Below are positions 1 to 12,315 of a DNA stretch of 64,000 bases, in pieces. This DNA comes from Burkholderia gladioli (GTDB taxonomy: Bacteria > Pseudomonadota > Gammaproteobacteria > Burkholderiales > Burkholderiaceae): positions 4,278,001 to 4,342,000 of the forward strand of contig NZ_CP009323.1 of assembly GCF_000959725.1 (NCBI RefSeq). The letters run 5' to 3'. The position numbers were made by a program, and so were the translations under genes. The notes under the pieces are model-generated. The model saw nothing but the letters and a program-made list of their open reading frames with translations, did no database searches and was not told the origin of the DNA. Numbering within the stretch: the first letter of the stretch is position 1; each line of letters begins with the position of its first letter.

Positions 1-208
1 CGCGACGGCTTCAACGCAAGGAACACGGGGCCTGCTGATGCTCGGGAAGCCGCATGTAACCATGCTTTCCCGAGAAGACTTTCACCGTCAAAGACGGCTT
101 TGGTCTGGATAGTGAACTAGCAGGCCCTAACCAGTACTTCGGCTCTCACCGCGAGTTCTACCGCCAACCCATGCTGCTGGCTGGCGATAGTTCCCGAAGT
201 ACCTGATT
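1..208. other. Noncoding, hairpin-rich segment beyond guaA
   Basis: No open frame in this edge segment looks like a protein. It holds nested inverted repeats. GGGCCTGCT (28-36) pairs with AGCAGGCCC (118-126). Inside that, CTCGGGAAGC (41-50) pairs with GCTTTCCCGAG (64-74), and CCGTC (85-89) pairs with GACGG (93-97). A second domain has GTACTTCGG (134-142) pairing with CCGAAGTAC (194-202), with an inner near-match stem. The layout suggests a folded RNA or a recombination site. It could be the edge of an inserted element, because it begins right after the guaA stop, a known island insertion point. Identity is unknown. Confidence 0.5.
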
Positions 209-1828
209 TCACTCCCACTCGATCGTCGCCGGCGGCTTCCCCGACACGTCATACACCACGCGATTGATCCCGCGCACTTCATTGATGATGCGATTCGAAG
301 CCCGCCCCAGCAACGCATAAGGCAGATGCGCCCAATGCGCCGTCATGAAGTCGGTGGTCTGCACCGCGCGCAGCGCGGCCACGTAATCGTAGGTACGTCC
401 GTCGCCCATCACCCCCACCGACTTCACCGGCAGGAACACCGCGAACGCCTGGCTCGTGAGGTCGTACCAGGACTTACCCACCTGCGAAGCCTCGCAGATC
501 CCCGCCGCCACGTCCTGCTCGTTGGCGATCGTCGAACGCAGTTCCTCGATGAAGATCGCATCGGCGCGACGCAGCAGCTCCGCGTACTCGCGCTTCACCT
601 CGCCCAGGATCCGCACGCCCAGGCCCGGGCCCGGGAACGGATGGCGATAGACCATCTCCGGCGGCAGCCCCAGCGCCACGCCCAACTCGCGCACCTCGTC
701 CTTGAACAGGTCGCGCAGCGGCTCCAGCAGCTTCAGCCCCAGCGTCTCCGGCAGGCCGCCCACGTTGTGGTGGCTCTTGATGGTGGTCGCCTTCTTGGTC
801 TTCGCGCCGCCCGATTCGATCACGTCCGGGTAGATCGTGCCCTGGGCCAGCCACTTCGCGTTCGACAGCTTCTTCGCCTCGGCCTGGAACACCTCGACGA
901 ACTCGCGGCCGATGATCTTGCGCTTCGCTTCCGGATCGGTCACGCCGGCCAGGTGGCCGAGGAACTGCTCCGAGGCATCGACGTGCACCACCTTCGCATG
1001 CAGGCGCCCCTGGAACATGTCGAGCACCATCTGCCCTTCGTTCAGACGCAGCAGGCCATGGTCGACGAACACGCAGGTCAGTTGGTCGCCGATCGCACGA
1101 TGGATCAGCGCGGCGGCCACGCTCGAATCGACGCCGCCCGACAGGCCGAGGATCACTTCCTCGTCGCCCACCTGCTCGCGGATCAGCGCGACGGCTTCCT
1201 CGATGTGATCGCGCATCACCCAGTCGGGCTGCGCGCCGGCGATCTCGAGCACGAAGCGCTCGAGGATCTGGCGGCCCTTCACGGTGTGCGTGACTTCCGG
1301 GTGGAACTGCACGGCGTAATAACCGCGCTCCTCGTCAGCCATGGCCGCGATCGGGCAGCTCGGCGTCGAGGCCATCAGCTTGAAGCCCGGCGGCAGCTCG
1401 CCGACCTTGTCGCCATGGCTCATCCAGACCTTCAGCATGCCGTGGCCTTCGGCCGTGGCGAAGTCCTCGATGCCGTTCAGCAGGCGCGTATGGCCGTGCG
1501 CGCGCACTTCCGCGTAACCGAATTCGCGGTGGTCGCTCCACTCCACCTTGCCGCCGAGCTGGACCGCCATGGTCTGCATCCCGTAGCAGATGCCAAGCAC
1601 CGGCACGCCGAGATCCCAGACCGCCTGCGGCGCGCGCAGTTGCTGATCCTCGTAGGTGCTGGCATGGCTGCCGGACAGGATCACGGCCTTCGGCGCGAAC
1701 GAGCGGACGAATTCGTCGGTGACGTCGTTCGGATGGATTTCGCAGTAGACGTGGGCTTCGCGAACGCGCCGCGCGATCAGTTGGGTGACTTGCGAACCGA
1801 AGTCGAGAATCAGGATTTTGTCGTGCAT
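209..1828 (-). CDS. guaA: GMP synthase (glutamine-hydrolysing)
   Basis: Converts XMP, glutamine and ATP to GMP, the last step of guanine nucleotide synthesis, in the cytoplasm. The 539-residue protein has an N-terminal class I glutamine amidotransferase domain with nucleophile Cys81 in GICYGMQ and the later FHPEVTH triad segment. An ATP-pyrophosphatase loop [10 protein letters not shown] follows, then the dimerisation domain ending in ATIEWE. The start [13 protein letters not shown] is chosen over an upstream in-frame ATG because family members begin there. Its 3' end reads GAGTGGGAGTGA, the segment used by guaA-targeting integrases. It lies downstream of guaB and an unnamed membrane protein on the same strand. 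Confidence 0.97.
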   Translation of the reverse strand: MHDKILILDFGSQVTQLIARRVREAHVYCEIHPNDVTDEFVRSFAPKAVILSGSHASTYEDQQLRAPQAVWDLGVPVLGICYGMQTMAVQLGGKVEWSDHREFGYAEVRAHGHTRLLNGIEDFATAEGHGMLKVWMSHGDKVGELPPGFKLMASTPSCPIAAMADEERGYYAVQFHPEVTHTVKGRQILERFVLEIAGAQPDWVMRDHIEEAVALIREQVGDEEVILGLSGGVDSSVAAALIHRAIGDQLTCVFVDHGLLRLNEGQMVLDMFQGRLHAKVVHVDASEQFLGHLAGVTDPEAKRKIIGREFVEVFQAEAKKLSNAKWLAQGTIYPDVIESGGAKTKKATTIKSHHNVGGLPETLGLKLLEPLRDLFKDEVRELGVALGLPPEMVYRHPFPGPGLGVRILGEVKREYAELLRRADAIFIEELRSTIANEQDVAAGICEASQVGKSWYDLTSQAFAVFLPVKSVGVMGDGRTYDYVAALRAVQTTDFMTAHWAHLPYALLGRASNRIINEVRGINRVVYDVSGKPPATIEWE

Positions 1829-1964
1829 GGCTGCGGACGGGATGAAAAACAAACAGGTAAGAAAAACAGCGCGCGAGGCGCTGCATCTGAATCAGGGACG
1901 GGCCGGGCAATATGCCCGAATGGCCCAAATGGCCCGACGAACGCCGCCGGGCCGCGCCGCGAGA

Positions 1965-2627
1965 TCAACCGTGAACCGGTGGATCGCCGCGGCTCGTCGA
2001 GCTGCCGGACGAGCCGTGCAGGCGGGAATCCGTGGCGGCGCCAGGCGCGGCCGGCGGCGCATACGAAGGCGCCGCGTCGATGCTGCCGGACTGGACCACC
2101 GGCTTGGCGCCGATACCCGGCTCCACACGCGTGGCGGCAGGTTCGAGCGGCGCCGGATGCGGCTGCGGCGGCACCACCACCGGCGCGGGCTGCACCGCCG
2201 AAGCCTTGGCTTCGACCACTTGCACCCGCTCGCGCCGACGCACCGCCGAGGACAGCCTCACGCCGCCCAGCCCGATCACGAACAGCACCACCGCGGTGAC
2301 CACCGACACGAGCTGCCCGAAGGCGGTCAGCTCGGGCCGGTGCAGGCCGATCAGCCAGACCACCATCAGCACACCGATCAGCCAGTTCACATGGCCGACG
2401 ACGCGCGCGACGCCGGAGGTCATGCCGCCGTTGACGGACGCGTGGAAGGACAGCCAGGCCAGCCCGAGCAGCGCGATGCCGAAGGCCTGACCGACCATCG
2501 CCGGATCGACCGGCACCAGTTGCAGCGCGTCGTACAGCCCCTTCCAGGGCGTCAGCACGAACAGCAGGCCACCTGCGAGCAGCAGCAGGGCATCGATGAC
2601 GAGTACGACGCGCAGCAATGGCTTCAT
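1965..2627 (-). CDS. Unnamed membrane protein between guaB and guaA
   Basis: A 220-residue protein I cannot name. The N-terminal half shows about four hydrophobic segments (roughly residues 5-28, 45-65, 80-98 and 105-128). They are followed by a basic RRRERVQVVEAKAS stretch and a Pro/Ala-rich, probably disordered cytoplasmic tail to the end. It begins 6 bp after the guaB stop and ends 136 bp before guaA, so co-transcription with the GMP genes is likely. Its function is not evident. No catalytic motif is seen, and the position alone does not prove a role in nucleotide metabolism. Confidence 0.8.
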   Translation of the reverse strand: MKPLLRVVLVIDALLLLAGGLLFVLTPWKGLYDALQLVPVDPAMVGQAFGIALLGLAWLSFHASVNGGMTSGVARVVGHVNWLIGVLMVVWLIGLHRPELTAFGQLVSVVTAVVLFVIGLGGVRLSSAVRRRERVQVVEAKASAVQPAPVVVPPQPHPAPLEPAATRVEPGIGAKPVVQSGSIDAAPSYAPPAAPGAATDSRLHGSSGSSTSRGDPPVHG

Positions 2628-2633
2628 CGGCGA

Positions 2634-4151
<1,518 letters not shown>

Positions 4152-4480
4152 CACGAACAACGGCTTAGCGCCTTTCCGGCCGGGCGTTCGCTTTCGGCTT
4201 CGCCGCGCGTTCGTCCGGATTTCGCCGCCGGGCCGCGATGTTCGGATACGAAAATCCAGGACATTCCGCAGGTTCGGCACGGAAACAGTCGGCCGCAAAG
4301 GGCCGAAACGAGGCCCGAAAAACCCGTCGTCGCCTAAGGGTATTGATGTATCTGCATACGATTTTGGCTGCCCGGGCCGCAGCAGCATGCAGGATTCGAC
4401 AAGACAGACGCCCTGCCCGGCAGCTACGATGCGCCTCGTTCTGATTTTTCAGCCGGTTCGGCAAGACAAGGAAGGAAGTG

Positions 4481-5479
4481 ATGATGCAGCGCGGAGTCCT
4501 GTACGGCGTTCTGGCCGGCGCCCTGTGGGGCATGGTGTTCCTGGTGCCCAGGCTGCTGGCCGATATCTCGCCGCTGGTGCTCAGCGCCGGGCGCTACATC
4601 ATGTACGGGCTGGTTTCGGCGCTGGTGGCGCTGCCAACGGCGCGCTCGCTGCTGACCCGGCTCACGCGCGCCGACCTGGTCGCCCTGGTGCTGCTCGCGA
4701 TCGTCGGCAACCTCGGCTACTACATGCTGCTGTCAAGCGCGGTGCACCTGATCGGCATCGCCCCCACCTCGCTGATCGTCGGCGTGCTGCCCGTCACGGT
4801 CACCTTCGCCGGCCTGCGCGACGCCGACGCGGTGCCGCTGCGCCGGCTCGCCCTGCCGCTCGCCCTGGTCGCCGCCGGCATCGCCGCGATCAATATCGAC
4901 CTGTTCACCTCGAGCGCGGCCCAGGCCACCTCCACCGTCGACAAGCTGGCCGGCATCGCCTGCGCCACCGGCGCGCTGGCGAGCTGGACCTGGTACGCGG
5001 TGGCCAACGCGCGCTACCTGCGGCGCCATCATCATTTCGACGGCAACGAATGGTCGGCGCTGTGGGGGATCGTGACGGGGCTGGTCGGCGCGCTGGCCTG
5101 GCTGGTGCTGGCCGTGCTGCCCGCCGGCAGCGTCTCGATGCCCGCCGCGGGCGGCTGGCCGCTGTTCTGGCTGCTCAATCTCGGCCTGGCGATCGGCGCT
5201 TCCTGGCTCGGCAATGGTCTGTGGAATGCGGCCTCCAAGCGCTTGCCGCTCACGCTGACGGGCCAGTTGATCGTGTTCGAAACGGTCTTCGCGATGCTGT
5301 ATGGCTTCGTGTTCGAGGCGCGCCTGCCGCGCGGGCTGGAAATCGCCGCGCTCGCGCTGCTGCTGGCCGGCGTTTATGGCGCGGTGCGCCAGCATGGCGA
5401 TACCGCGCCGCCGCCGGCCGGTCCGGGCAGCCCGGATCTGGAGCAGCAGCCGGACGTAGCACGCCGGCCGGCGCATTAA
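4481..5479 (+). CDS. EamA-family (DMT) transporter
   Basis: Inner-membrane drug/metabolite transporter of the EamA type, probably an exporter. The substrate is unknown. About ten hydrophobic helices make two EamA repeats. The first repeat opens GVLYGVLAGALWGMVFLVPR, with a tryptophan typical of the family, and the second begins near residue 150. The start is uncertain among a GTG at 4478 and ATGs at 4481 and 4484; the purine tract AAGGAAGGAAG just upstream favours one of the ATGs. It is divergent from guaB and convergent with rnfH. The tail is short and Pro-rich. Confidence 0.85.
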   Translation: MMQRGVLYGVLAGALWGMVFLVPRLLADISPLVLSAGRYIMYGLVSALVALPTARSLLTRLTRADLVALVLLAIVGNLGYYMLLSSAVHLIGIAPTSLIVGVLPVTVTFAGLRDADAVPLRRLALPLALVAAGIAAINIDLFTSSAAQATSTVDKLAGIACATGALASWTWYAVANARYLRRHHHFDGNEWSALWGIVTGLVGALAWLVLAVLPAGSVSMPAAGGWPLFWLLNLGLAIGASWLGNGLWNAASKRLPLTLTGQLIVFETVFAMLYGFVFEARLPRGLEIAALALLLAGVYGAVRQHGDTAPPPAGPGSPDLEQQPDVARRPAH

Positions 5480-5623
5480 AACGCCGGCGGCAGCCAGGTC
5501 AAGAAATCGGGACAGGATAATGGCGGCGGAAGGATGGTGCCGCGCCCATGTGCGAACCGACTCCCGCCGGACGGGATCGCGCCGCGCAGTCGCCAAACGC
5601 GGGGCCGTCGTGCGTCGCTCAGC

Positions 5624-5947
5624 TCAGCGCGAATCCTTGGGCAGCCACTTGCGGCCCTCGACCGAACCTTCGCGGCGGGTCTTGTCGACGCGGCGCTGGC
5701 GCGCCGCCTTCGGGTCGACGATCAGCGGCCGGTAGATCTCGACGCGATCGCCCTCGTGCAGCGGCGCGTCGAGCGGCGCGAGCTTGCCGAACACGCCCGT
5801 CTTGGCCACCGAGATGTCGATGTCGGGATGCAGCCCGACGATCCCGCTCGCCTCGATCGCGTCGCGCACCGTGGCGCTGTCCGGCAATTCCACGTCGAGC
5901 AGCGTCTGGCAGGACGAAAGCGCGTAACACACCTGGACACGCAGCAT
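5624..5947 (-). CDS. rnfH: RnfH family protein (UPF0125)
   Basis: Small (107-residue) ubiquitin-like beta-grasp protein of the RnfH/UPF0125 family. It has MLRVQVCYALSSCQ at the N-terminus, a central LDVELPDSATVRDAIEASG segment and the signature EGDRVEIYRPLIVDPKAAR. The biochemical role is not settled; the name comes from association with Rnf operons. It begins 2 bp after the ratA stop, and a ratA-rnfH pair beside smpB is common in proteobacteria. The C-terminus is basic (KAARQRRVDKTRR), as in relatives. Confidence 0.92.
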   Translation of the reverse strand: MLRVQVCYALSSCQTLLDVELPDSATVRDAIEASGIVGLHPDIDISVAKTGVFGKLAPLDAPLHEGDRVEIYRPLIVDPKAARQRRVDKTRREGSVEGRKWLPKDSR

Positions 5948-5949
5948 GA

Positions 5950-6387
5950 TCAGCCCTTGCCGTAGCGCTGGTCCGCGCGCTTCACGAACGAATCGACGAA
6001 GGTGTTGGCGATATGGCTGAACACCGGGCCGATGATCTTTTCGAGGATCACGCTGGTGAATTCGTAGTGCAGCGCGAACTCGATCTTGCAGGCATCGGCG
6101 CGCAGCGGCGTGAAGCGCCAGTAGCCCGTGAACTTCTTGAACGGGCCGTCGGCGAACTCCATGTCGATCCGGTGCGGCCGCTCCTGGGTGTTGCGGGTCG
6201 CGAAGTGCTGCCGGATGCCCTTGAAGTTGATGTCGATCCGCGCCTCCATGCCGGTCTCGTCCTGGCGCCGGATCTCGATGCCGCCGCACCAGGGCAGGAA
6301 GTTCGGGTAGTCGGCCACGTCGGTCACGAGGTCGAACATCTGTTCCGCCGAATGGCGGATCAATACGGTTTTGTGGACATCTGCCAT
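5950..6387 (-). CDS. ratA: RatA/COQ10-type START-domain protein
   Basis: A 145-residue SRPBCC (START-like) protein homologous to E. coli RatA/YfjG and mitochondrial Coq10. The N-terminus MADVHKTVLIRHSAEQMFDL and the segment DVADYPNFLPWCGG are diagnostic. E. coli RatA was reported to block 70S ribosome assembly when overproduced, while Coq10 relatives bind ubiquinone. The second role fits the fold as well, so 'toxin' should be read with caution. It shares a divergent spacer with smpB and is co-directional with rnfH. Confidence 0.93.
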   Translation of the reverse strand: MADVHKTVLIRHSAEQMFDLVTDVADYPNFLPWCGGIEIRRQDETGMEARIDINFKGIRQHFATRNTQERPHRIDMEFADGPFKKFTGYWRFTPLRADACKIEFALHYEFTSVILEKIIGPVFSHIANTFVDSFVKRADQRYGKG

Positions 6388-6443
6388 AAATCTCGCGGCA
6401 TCAAGAGTGGGGGCCGAGCCGGGCCAACTACGCCCCGCTTTGC

Positions 6444-6459
6444 TAAAATCGCGATTTTA
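6444..6459. promoter_or_regulatory. Palindromic bidirectional -10 element, ratA/smpB
   Basis: TAAAATCGCGATTTTA is a perfect 16-bp palindrome placing TAAAAT in both directions. On the plus strand it is preceded by TGC, giving an extended -10 for smpB with a leader of about 26 nt. On the minus strand it would give ratA a leader of about 60 nt. Good -35 boxes are not evident on either side. It could instead be an operator overlapping one promoter. Confidence 0.55.
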
Positions 6460-6481
6460 AACGAGTTGGCCAATTCCTTTC

Positions 6482-6934
6482 ATGAGCATCATAGACAACA
6501 GAAAGGCATTCTTCGACTACCACATCGAAGAACGCTACGAAGCCGGGCTCGTGCTGGAGGGATGGGAGGTCAAGGCCCTGCGCGCCGGCCGCGGCCAGAT
6601 CAAGGAAGGCTATGTGATCGTCAAGAACGCCGAGATCTTCCTGATCGGCACCCACATCAGCCCGCTGCCCGAGGCTTCGACCCACATCAAGCCCGATCCG
6701 GTACGCACGCGCAAGCTCCTGCTGCACCGTGAGGAGATCAAGAAGCTGATCGGCAAGGTCGAGCAGCGTGGCTACACGCTGGTGCCGCTGAACTTCCACT
6801 ACAAGGGCGGCCGCGTCAAATGCGAGATCGGCCTGGCCAAGGGCAAGAAGCTGCACGACAAGCGCGAAACCGAGAAGAAGCGCGACTGGGAACGCGAGAA
6901 GGCGCGCATCATGCGCGACGGCGCCCGCAGCTGA
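6482..6934 (+). CDS. smpB: SsrA-binding protein SmpB
   Basis: Binds tmRNA and delivers it to stalled ribosomes for trans-translation. The 150-residue protein has family-typical length, with the core [19 protein letters not shown] and [15 protein letters not shown]. The basic C-terminal tail [20 protein letters not shown] becomes helical in the mRNA channel. The ATG at 6482 follows a weak purine stretch. A strong terminator follows 38 bp after the stop, so it is probably monocistronic. The partner tmRNA gene ssrA is not in this window. Confidence 0.98.
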   Translation: MSIIDNRKAFFDYHIEERYEAGLVLEGWEVKALRAGRGQIKEGYVIVKNAEIFLIGTHISPLPEASTHIKPDPVRTRKLLLHREEIKKLIGKVEQRGYTLVPLNFHYKGGRVKCEIGLAKGKKLHDKRETEKKRDWEREKARIMRDGARS

Positions 6935-6972
6935 ACGCCCGCGCCACCCGCTCCATCAGCACCGCAACGACA

Positions 6973-7000
6973 AATGGCCCGCGCATGCGGGCCATTTTCT
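6973..7000 (+). terminator. smpB terminator
   Basis: A 10-bp perfect stem, AATGGCCCGC (6973-6982) with GCGGGCCATT (6987-6996), and a GCAT loop is followed by a short T-rich run (ATTTTCTT). It lies between the convergent smpB and SPFH genes and may also serve the minus strand. Confidence 0.8.
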
Positions 7001-7059
7001 TGGATCAGACGAATCGGGCGGCCGAGGCCGCCCGAATTACCGCCGGCAGGCGCCGCGGC

Positions 7060-7995
7060 TCAAACCTTGGGAGCCGGCGTTGCGCCGCCGCGCTTGACGA
7101 TGCTCAGCGCCGAAGCAATCGCCGTGCTCAGGTCGGACAGGTTCGACGGCACGATCAGCGTATTGCCCTGCTTGGCGAGATTGCCGAAGGCGCTCACGTA
7201 CTGCTCGGCCACCTTCAGGTTCACGGCATCCATGCCGCCCTGCGACTGGATCGCCTGCGCGATCTTCTGGATCGCCTGCGCATTGGCCTCGGCCACCGCC
7301 AGGATCGCGGCGGCCTCGCCCTGCGCCTGGTTGATGGCGGCCTGGCGCTCACCTTCCGACTTCTGGATCGCCGATTCGCGCGCGCCGGCCGCGATATTGA
7401 TCTGCTCCTGCTTGCGCCCTTCCGAGGCGGCGATCAGGGCCCGCTTCTCGCGCTCGGCCGTGATCTGCGCCTGCATCGCGTGGAGGATTTCCTTGGGCGG
7501 CGTGAGATCCTTGATTTCGTAGCGCAGCACCTTCACGCCCCAGTTCGAGGCCGCCTCATCGAGCGCCGAGACGATGCTGTGGTTGATGAAGTCGCGCTCC
7601 TCGAAGGTCTTGTCGAGTTCGAGCTTGCCGATCACCGAACGCAGCATGGTCTGCGAGAGCTGCGTGATCGCCAGGATGAAGTTGCTGGACCCGTAGGACG
7701 CCTTCATCGGATCGGTCACCTGGAAGTACAGCACGCCGTCCACCTGCAGCTGCGTGTTGTCGCGCGTGATGCAGATCTGGCTCGGCACGTCGAGCGGGAT
7801 TTCCTTCAGCAGATGCCGGTAGGCGATGCGATCGACGAAGGGCAGCACGATATTGAGGCCCGGCGACAGCGTGGCGTGGTAGCGGCCGAAGCGCTCCAGC
7901 ACCCAGGCATGTTGTTGCGGCACGATCTTGACCGTCCTCGACAGCACGACGAACACGATGACAAGCAATACCGCCCAGAAAATCAGCGCATCCAT
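7060..7995 (-). CDS. SPFH/band 7 (stomatin-like) membrane protein
   Basis: A 311-residue stomatin/QmcA-like protein. One N-terminal membrane segment (MDALIFWAVLLVIVFVVLS) is followed by an SPFH domain (VKIVPQQHAWVLERFGRYH through the TMLRSVIGKLELD segment). Next come a long Ala/Gln/Glu coiled coil (about residues 180-270) and a Ser/Pro-ending tail. Such proteins oligomerise in membrane microdomains and often pair with NfeD proteins, as here, where nfeD lies 49 bp upstream. The start at MDALIFW is chosen because it begins the membrane anchor; longer in-frame starts overlap nfeD. Confidence 0.93.
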   Translation of the reverse strand: MDALIFWAVLLVIVFVVLSRTVKIVPQQHAWVLERFGRYHATLSPGLNIVLPFVDRIAYRHLLKEIPLDVPSQICITRDNTQLQVDGVLYFQVTDPMKASYGSSNFILAITQLSQTMLRSVIGKLELDKTFEERDFINHSIVSALDEAASNWGVKVLRYEIKDLTPPKEILHAMQAQITAEREKRALIAASEGRKQEQINIAAGARESAIQKSEGERQAAINQAQGEAAAILAVAEANAQAIQKIAQAIQSQGGMDAVNLKVAEQYVSAFGNLAKQGNTLIVPSNLSDLSTAIASALSIVKRGGATPAPKV

Positions 7996-8044
7996 GAACC
8001 AGCCTCCTTGTTTTGTTGGCAGATCGAAGTATCGCGACGGGCTC

Positions 8045-8479
8045 TCAGCCCCGGGACTTCGCGACCACGACCAGACAATTTCCCCGTAACGCGCGCACCT
8101 CGTAAAGCTGCGCATCGTCGCGCTCGCCGGCGGCGAGTTCGACGTCCCAGTCGGCCCCGCGATACGGCACGCGGGCCCGGCCGTCCTGCCAATGCTCGAC
8201 CGTCAGCGTCGCGCCGATGTCGAGATTGATGTCGGGATTGGCCGAGGCGTCGCGCTTCTGCCGGCTGCCGAAGCGCGAGCGGCGCAGGACCACCAGCAGC
8301 ACCAGCGCGACCACGGCCGCCGCGGCCAGTTGCAGATGCGGCGCGCCGCCCGCCAGATGCACCAGGCCGCCGGCGACGAAGCCGATCGCCACCATCAGCA
8401 GGTAGAACGTGCCCGTCATCAGCTCGGCGACCACCAGCACTCCCACGCCGATCCACCAGATCAGTTGGCCTGACAACAT
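8045..8479 (-). CDS. NfeD family protein
   Basis: A 144-residue short-form NfeD protein: three hydrophobic segments (about residues 5-25, 28-47 and 50-68), then a soluble OB-fold domain with GATLTVEHWQDGRARVPYRG and WDVELAAG. It lacks the ClpP-like protease domain of long NfeD forms. It precedes the SPFH gene on the same strand; NfeD and SPFH proteins are thought to act together in membrane-domain organisation. The C-terminal LRGNCLVVVAKSRG is typical of the family. Confidence 0.93.
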   Translation of the reverse strand: MLSGQLIWWIGVGVLVVAELMTGTFYLLMVAIGFVAGGLVHLAGGAPHLQLAAAAVVALVLLVVLRRSRFGSRQKRDASANPDINLDIGATLTVEHWQDGRARVPYRGADWDVELAAGERDDAQLYEVRALRGNCLVVVAKSRG

Positions 8480-8496
8480 CGCGATCTCCCAAACGA

Positions 8497-8524
8497 AAAC
8501 ACCCCGGTAGCTACCGGGGTGTTT
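8497..8524 (-). terminator. ppsA terminator (perfect palindrome)
   Basis: A 28-bp perfect palindrome with core ACCCCGGTAGCTACCGGGGT, flanked by AAAC/GTTT, begins 67 bp after the ppsA stop. On the minus strand it runs into a T-rich stretch. It lies just upstream of nfeD, so it probably insulates nfeD from ppsA read-through. Confidence 0.8.
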
Positions 8525-8590
8525 ATAGCACAGAGACGTGCCCGAATCGGTGAGCGGCGACGATGTCGCGCCACCGATCTCAACGACGGC

Positions 8591-10993
<2,403 letters not shown>

Positions 10994-11081
10994 ACAAGCC
11001 CCTAAGTGTGAAAAAAATTCACGATCGGGCGATTGGGCTCGGGCGCGGCCGCCTGTAGGAAGCGGTGGCGCGCATCGCACG

Positions 11082-11241
11082 ACCTGTTGGATAAGCGGTC
11101 GCCATCACCGGCGCAGCTTGTAAAAATCCCGGCAGAAAGACGAAATAGCAGACAAATCGCCCTATTTGCCGGGAACTCAAGCCAGTCACGGTAAAAAAGA
11201 CGGGAACATGACGTCTTTTCGCAACGGCTTATCCAACAGGT
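11082..11241. promoter_or_regulatory. Nested inverted repeats in ppsA/ppsR spacer
   Basis: The 426-bp divergent spacer has no gene. It contains a perfect 15-bp inverted repeat, ACCTGTTGGATAAGC (11082-11096) and its exact complement (11227-11241). Inside are TCCCGGCA (11127-11134) with TGCCGGGA (11167-11174), and AAAAGACG (11195-11202) with CGTCTTTT (11212-11219). The outer arms lie 89 bp from ppsA and 178 bp from ppsR. Paired operators or a regulatory RNA are possible. No target-site duplication is seen around it. Confidence 0.55.
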
Positions 11242-11354
11242 TGGCCGCTATTCTACCCTGCCGGCCCGCCGCTGTGACGAACCGGCTTCGATCGCCGCCT
11301 CCAAGCGCGCCGGCAAGGCCGCGCCGGGGCGCAGGCGCGGCGCGGACGCCCTGC

Positions 11355-11360
11355 TAGAAT
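11355..11360 (+). promoter_or_regulatory. Possible ppsR -10 element
   Basis: TAGAAT lies 59 bp before the ppsR ATG with no convincing -35. It is offered as the best visible candidate only. Confidence 0.35.
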
Positions 11361-11419
11361 GGCCGCTTCCGGCCCGCTCGAGGCCGCCACCGCGCCACGC
11401 ACGTCTGCCCCGATTCTTC

Positions 11420-12235
11420 ATGCTTCCTACCGTTTTCATCGTCTCCGACGGCACCGGGATCACCGCCGAAACCTTCGCGCATTCGATCCTGTCCCAGTTC
11501 GACCAGAAATTCCGGCACGTGCGCGTGCCCTTCGTCGACTCGCCCGACAAGGCCTACCTGACGGTGCAGAAGATCAACGACGCGGCGCAGCTCGAGGGCC
11601 GCCGGCCGATCGTGTTCACCACCCTGGTCGACAGCGAATCCAACGAAATCGTCAAGCGCTCGAACGCGCTGGTGCTCGACATGTTCCAGCGCTTCGTCGA
11701 GCCGCTCGAGCAGGAGCTGCAGCTGAAGTCGACCCATGCGATGGGCCGCGGCCACCAGAACGCCGATACCGAGGAATACAAGACGCGGATCGAGGCCATC
11801 AACTTCTCGCTGGCGCACGACGACGGCCAGTCCGACCGCAACCTGGCCGAGGCCGACGTGATCCTGGTGGGCGTGTCGCGCAGCGGCAAGACGCCGACCA
11901 GCCTCTACCTGGCGATGCAGTACGGCGTGAAGGCAGCGAACTATCCGCTGATCCCCGAGGATTTCGAGCGCGGCAAGCTGCCCGGCGAGCTCTCCAAGCA
12001 TCGCGAGAAGCTTTTCGGGCTATCGATCGACCCGCAGCGGCTCTCGGAGATCCGCAACGAGCGGCGCCCGGGCAGCAAGTACGCCTCGCCCGAGAACTGC
12101 CGCTACGAGATCAACGAGGCCGAGGCGATGATGCGCCGCGAAGGGATCAGTTGGCTGTCGTCGACGCACAAGTCGATCGAGGAAATCGCCACCACCATCC
12201 TGCAGGAAATCAAGCTCGATCGGCTCTCCTACTGA
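11420..12235 (+). CDS. ppsR: PEP synthase regulatory kinase/pyrophosphorylase
   Basis: Bifunctional DUF299 protein. It inactivates PEP synthase by ADP-dependent phosphorylation of a threonine and reactivates it by phosphate-dependent pyrophosphorolysis. The 271-residue protein starts [18 protein letters not shown] and carries the P-loop [15 protein letters not shown] from residue 151. Length and both motifs match the family. It is transcribed away from its target ppsA across the inverted-repeat spacer and ends at a hairpin shared with the convergent methyltransferase gene. Confidence 0.96.
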   Translation: MLPTVFIVSDGTGITAETFAHSILSQFDQKFRHVRVPFVDSPDKAYLTVQKINDAAQLEGRRPIVFTTLVDSESNEIVKRSNALVLDMFQRFVEPLEQELQLKSTHAMGRGHQNADTEEYKTRIEAINFSLAHDDGQSDRNLAEADVILVGVSRSGKTPTSLYLAMQYGVKAANYPLIPEDFERGKLPGELSKHREKLFGLSIDPQRLSEIRNERRPGSKYASPENCRYEINEAEAMMRREGISWLSSTHKSIEEIATTILQEIKLDRLSY

Positions 12236-12249
12236 GCGCGCATAAGAAA

Positions 12250-12284
12250 GCGGCGACGCGATTCGCATCGCGCCGCCGCCTTGG
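12250..12284. terminator. Bidirectional hairpin, ppsR/rRNA methyltransferase
   Basis: GCGGCGaCGCGAT (12250-12262) pairs with ATCGCGcCGCCGC (12267-12279) around a TCGC loop: twelve pairs and one mismatch. It sits in the 80-bp convergent gap. The T tract is weak on the plus strand and better on the minus strand (CTTTCTT). Confidence 0.65.
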
Positions 12285-12315
12285 TGATTCCCTTCCGGCC
12301 TTCCCGTTCAGCGCC

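Noticed and set aside
1..208. Integron attC-like site
   Set aside because: The segment is palindromic but lacks recognisable RYYYAAC/GTTRRRY core sites at its ends.
326..2299. Long plus-strand open frame across guaA
   Set aside because: Composition is His/Arg/Asp-rich nonsense opposite a clear gene; such antisense frames are expected at this GC content.
5624..6387. ratA-rnfH as a toxin-antitoxin pair
   Set aside because: The RatA family is widespread and related to Coq10 lipid-binding proteins; the pair is a conserved housekeeping module, and RnfH is not an established antitoxin.
8497..8524. 28-bp palindrome as an operator for nfeD
   Set aside because: Position after ppsA and the flanking A/T runs fit a terminator better; operator function cannot be excluded.
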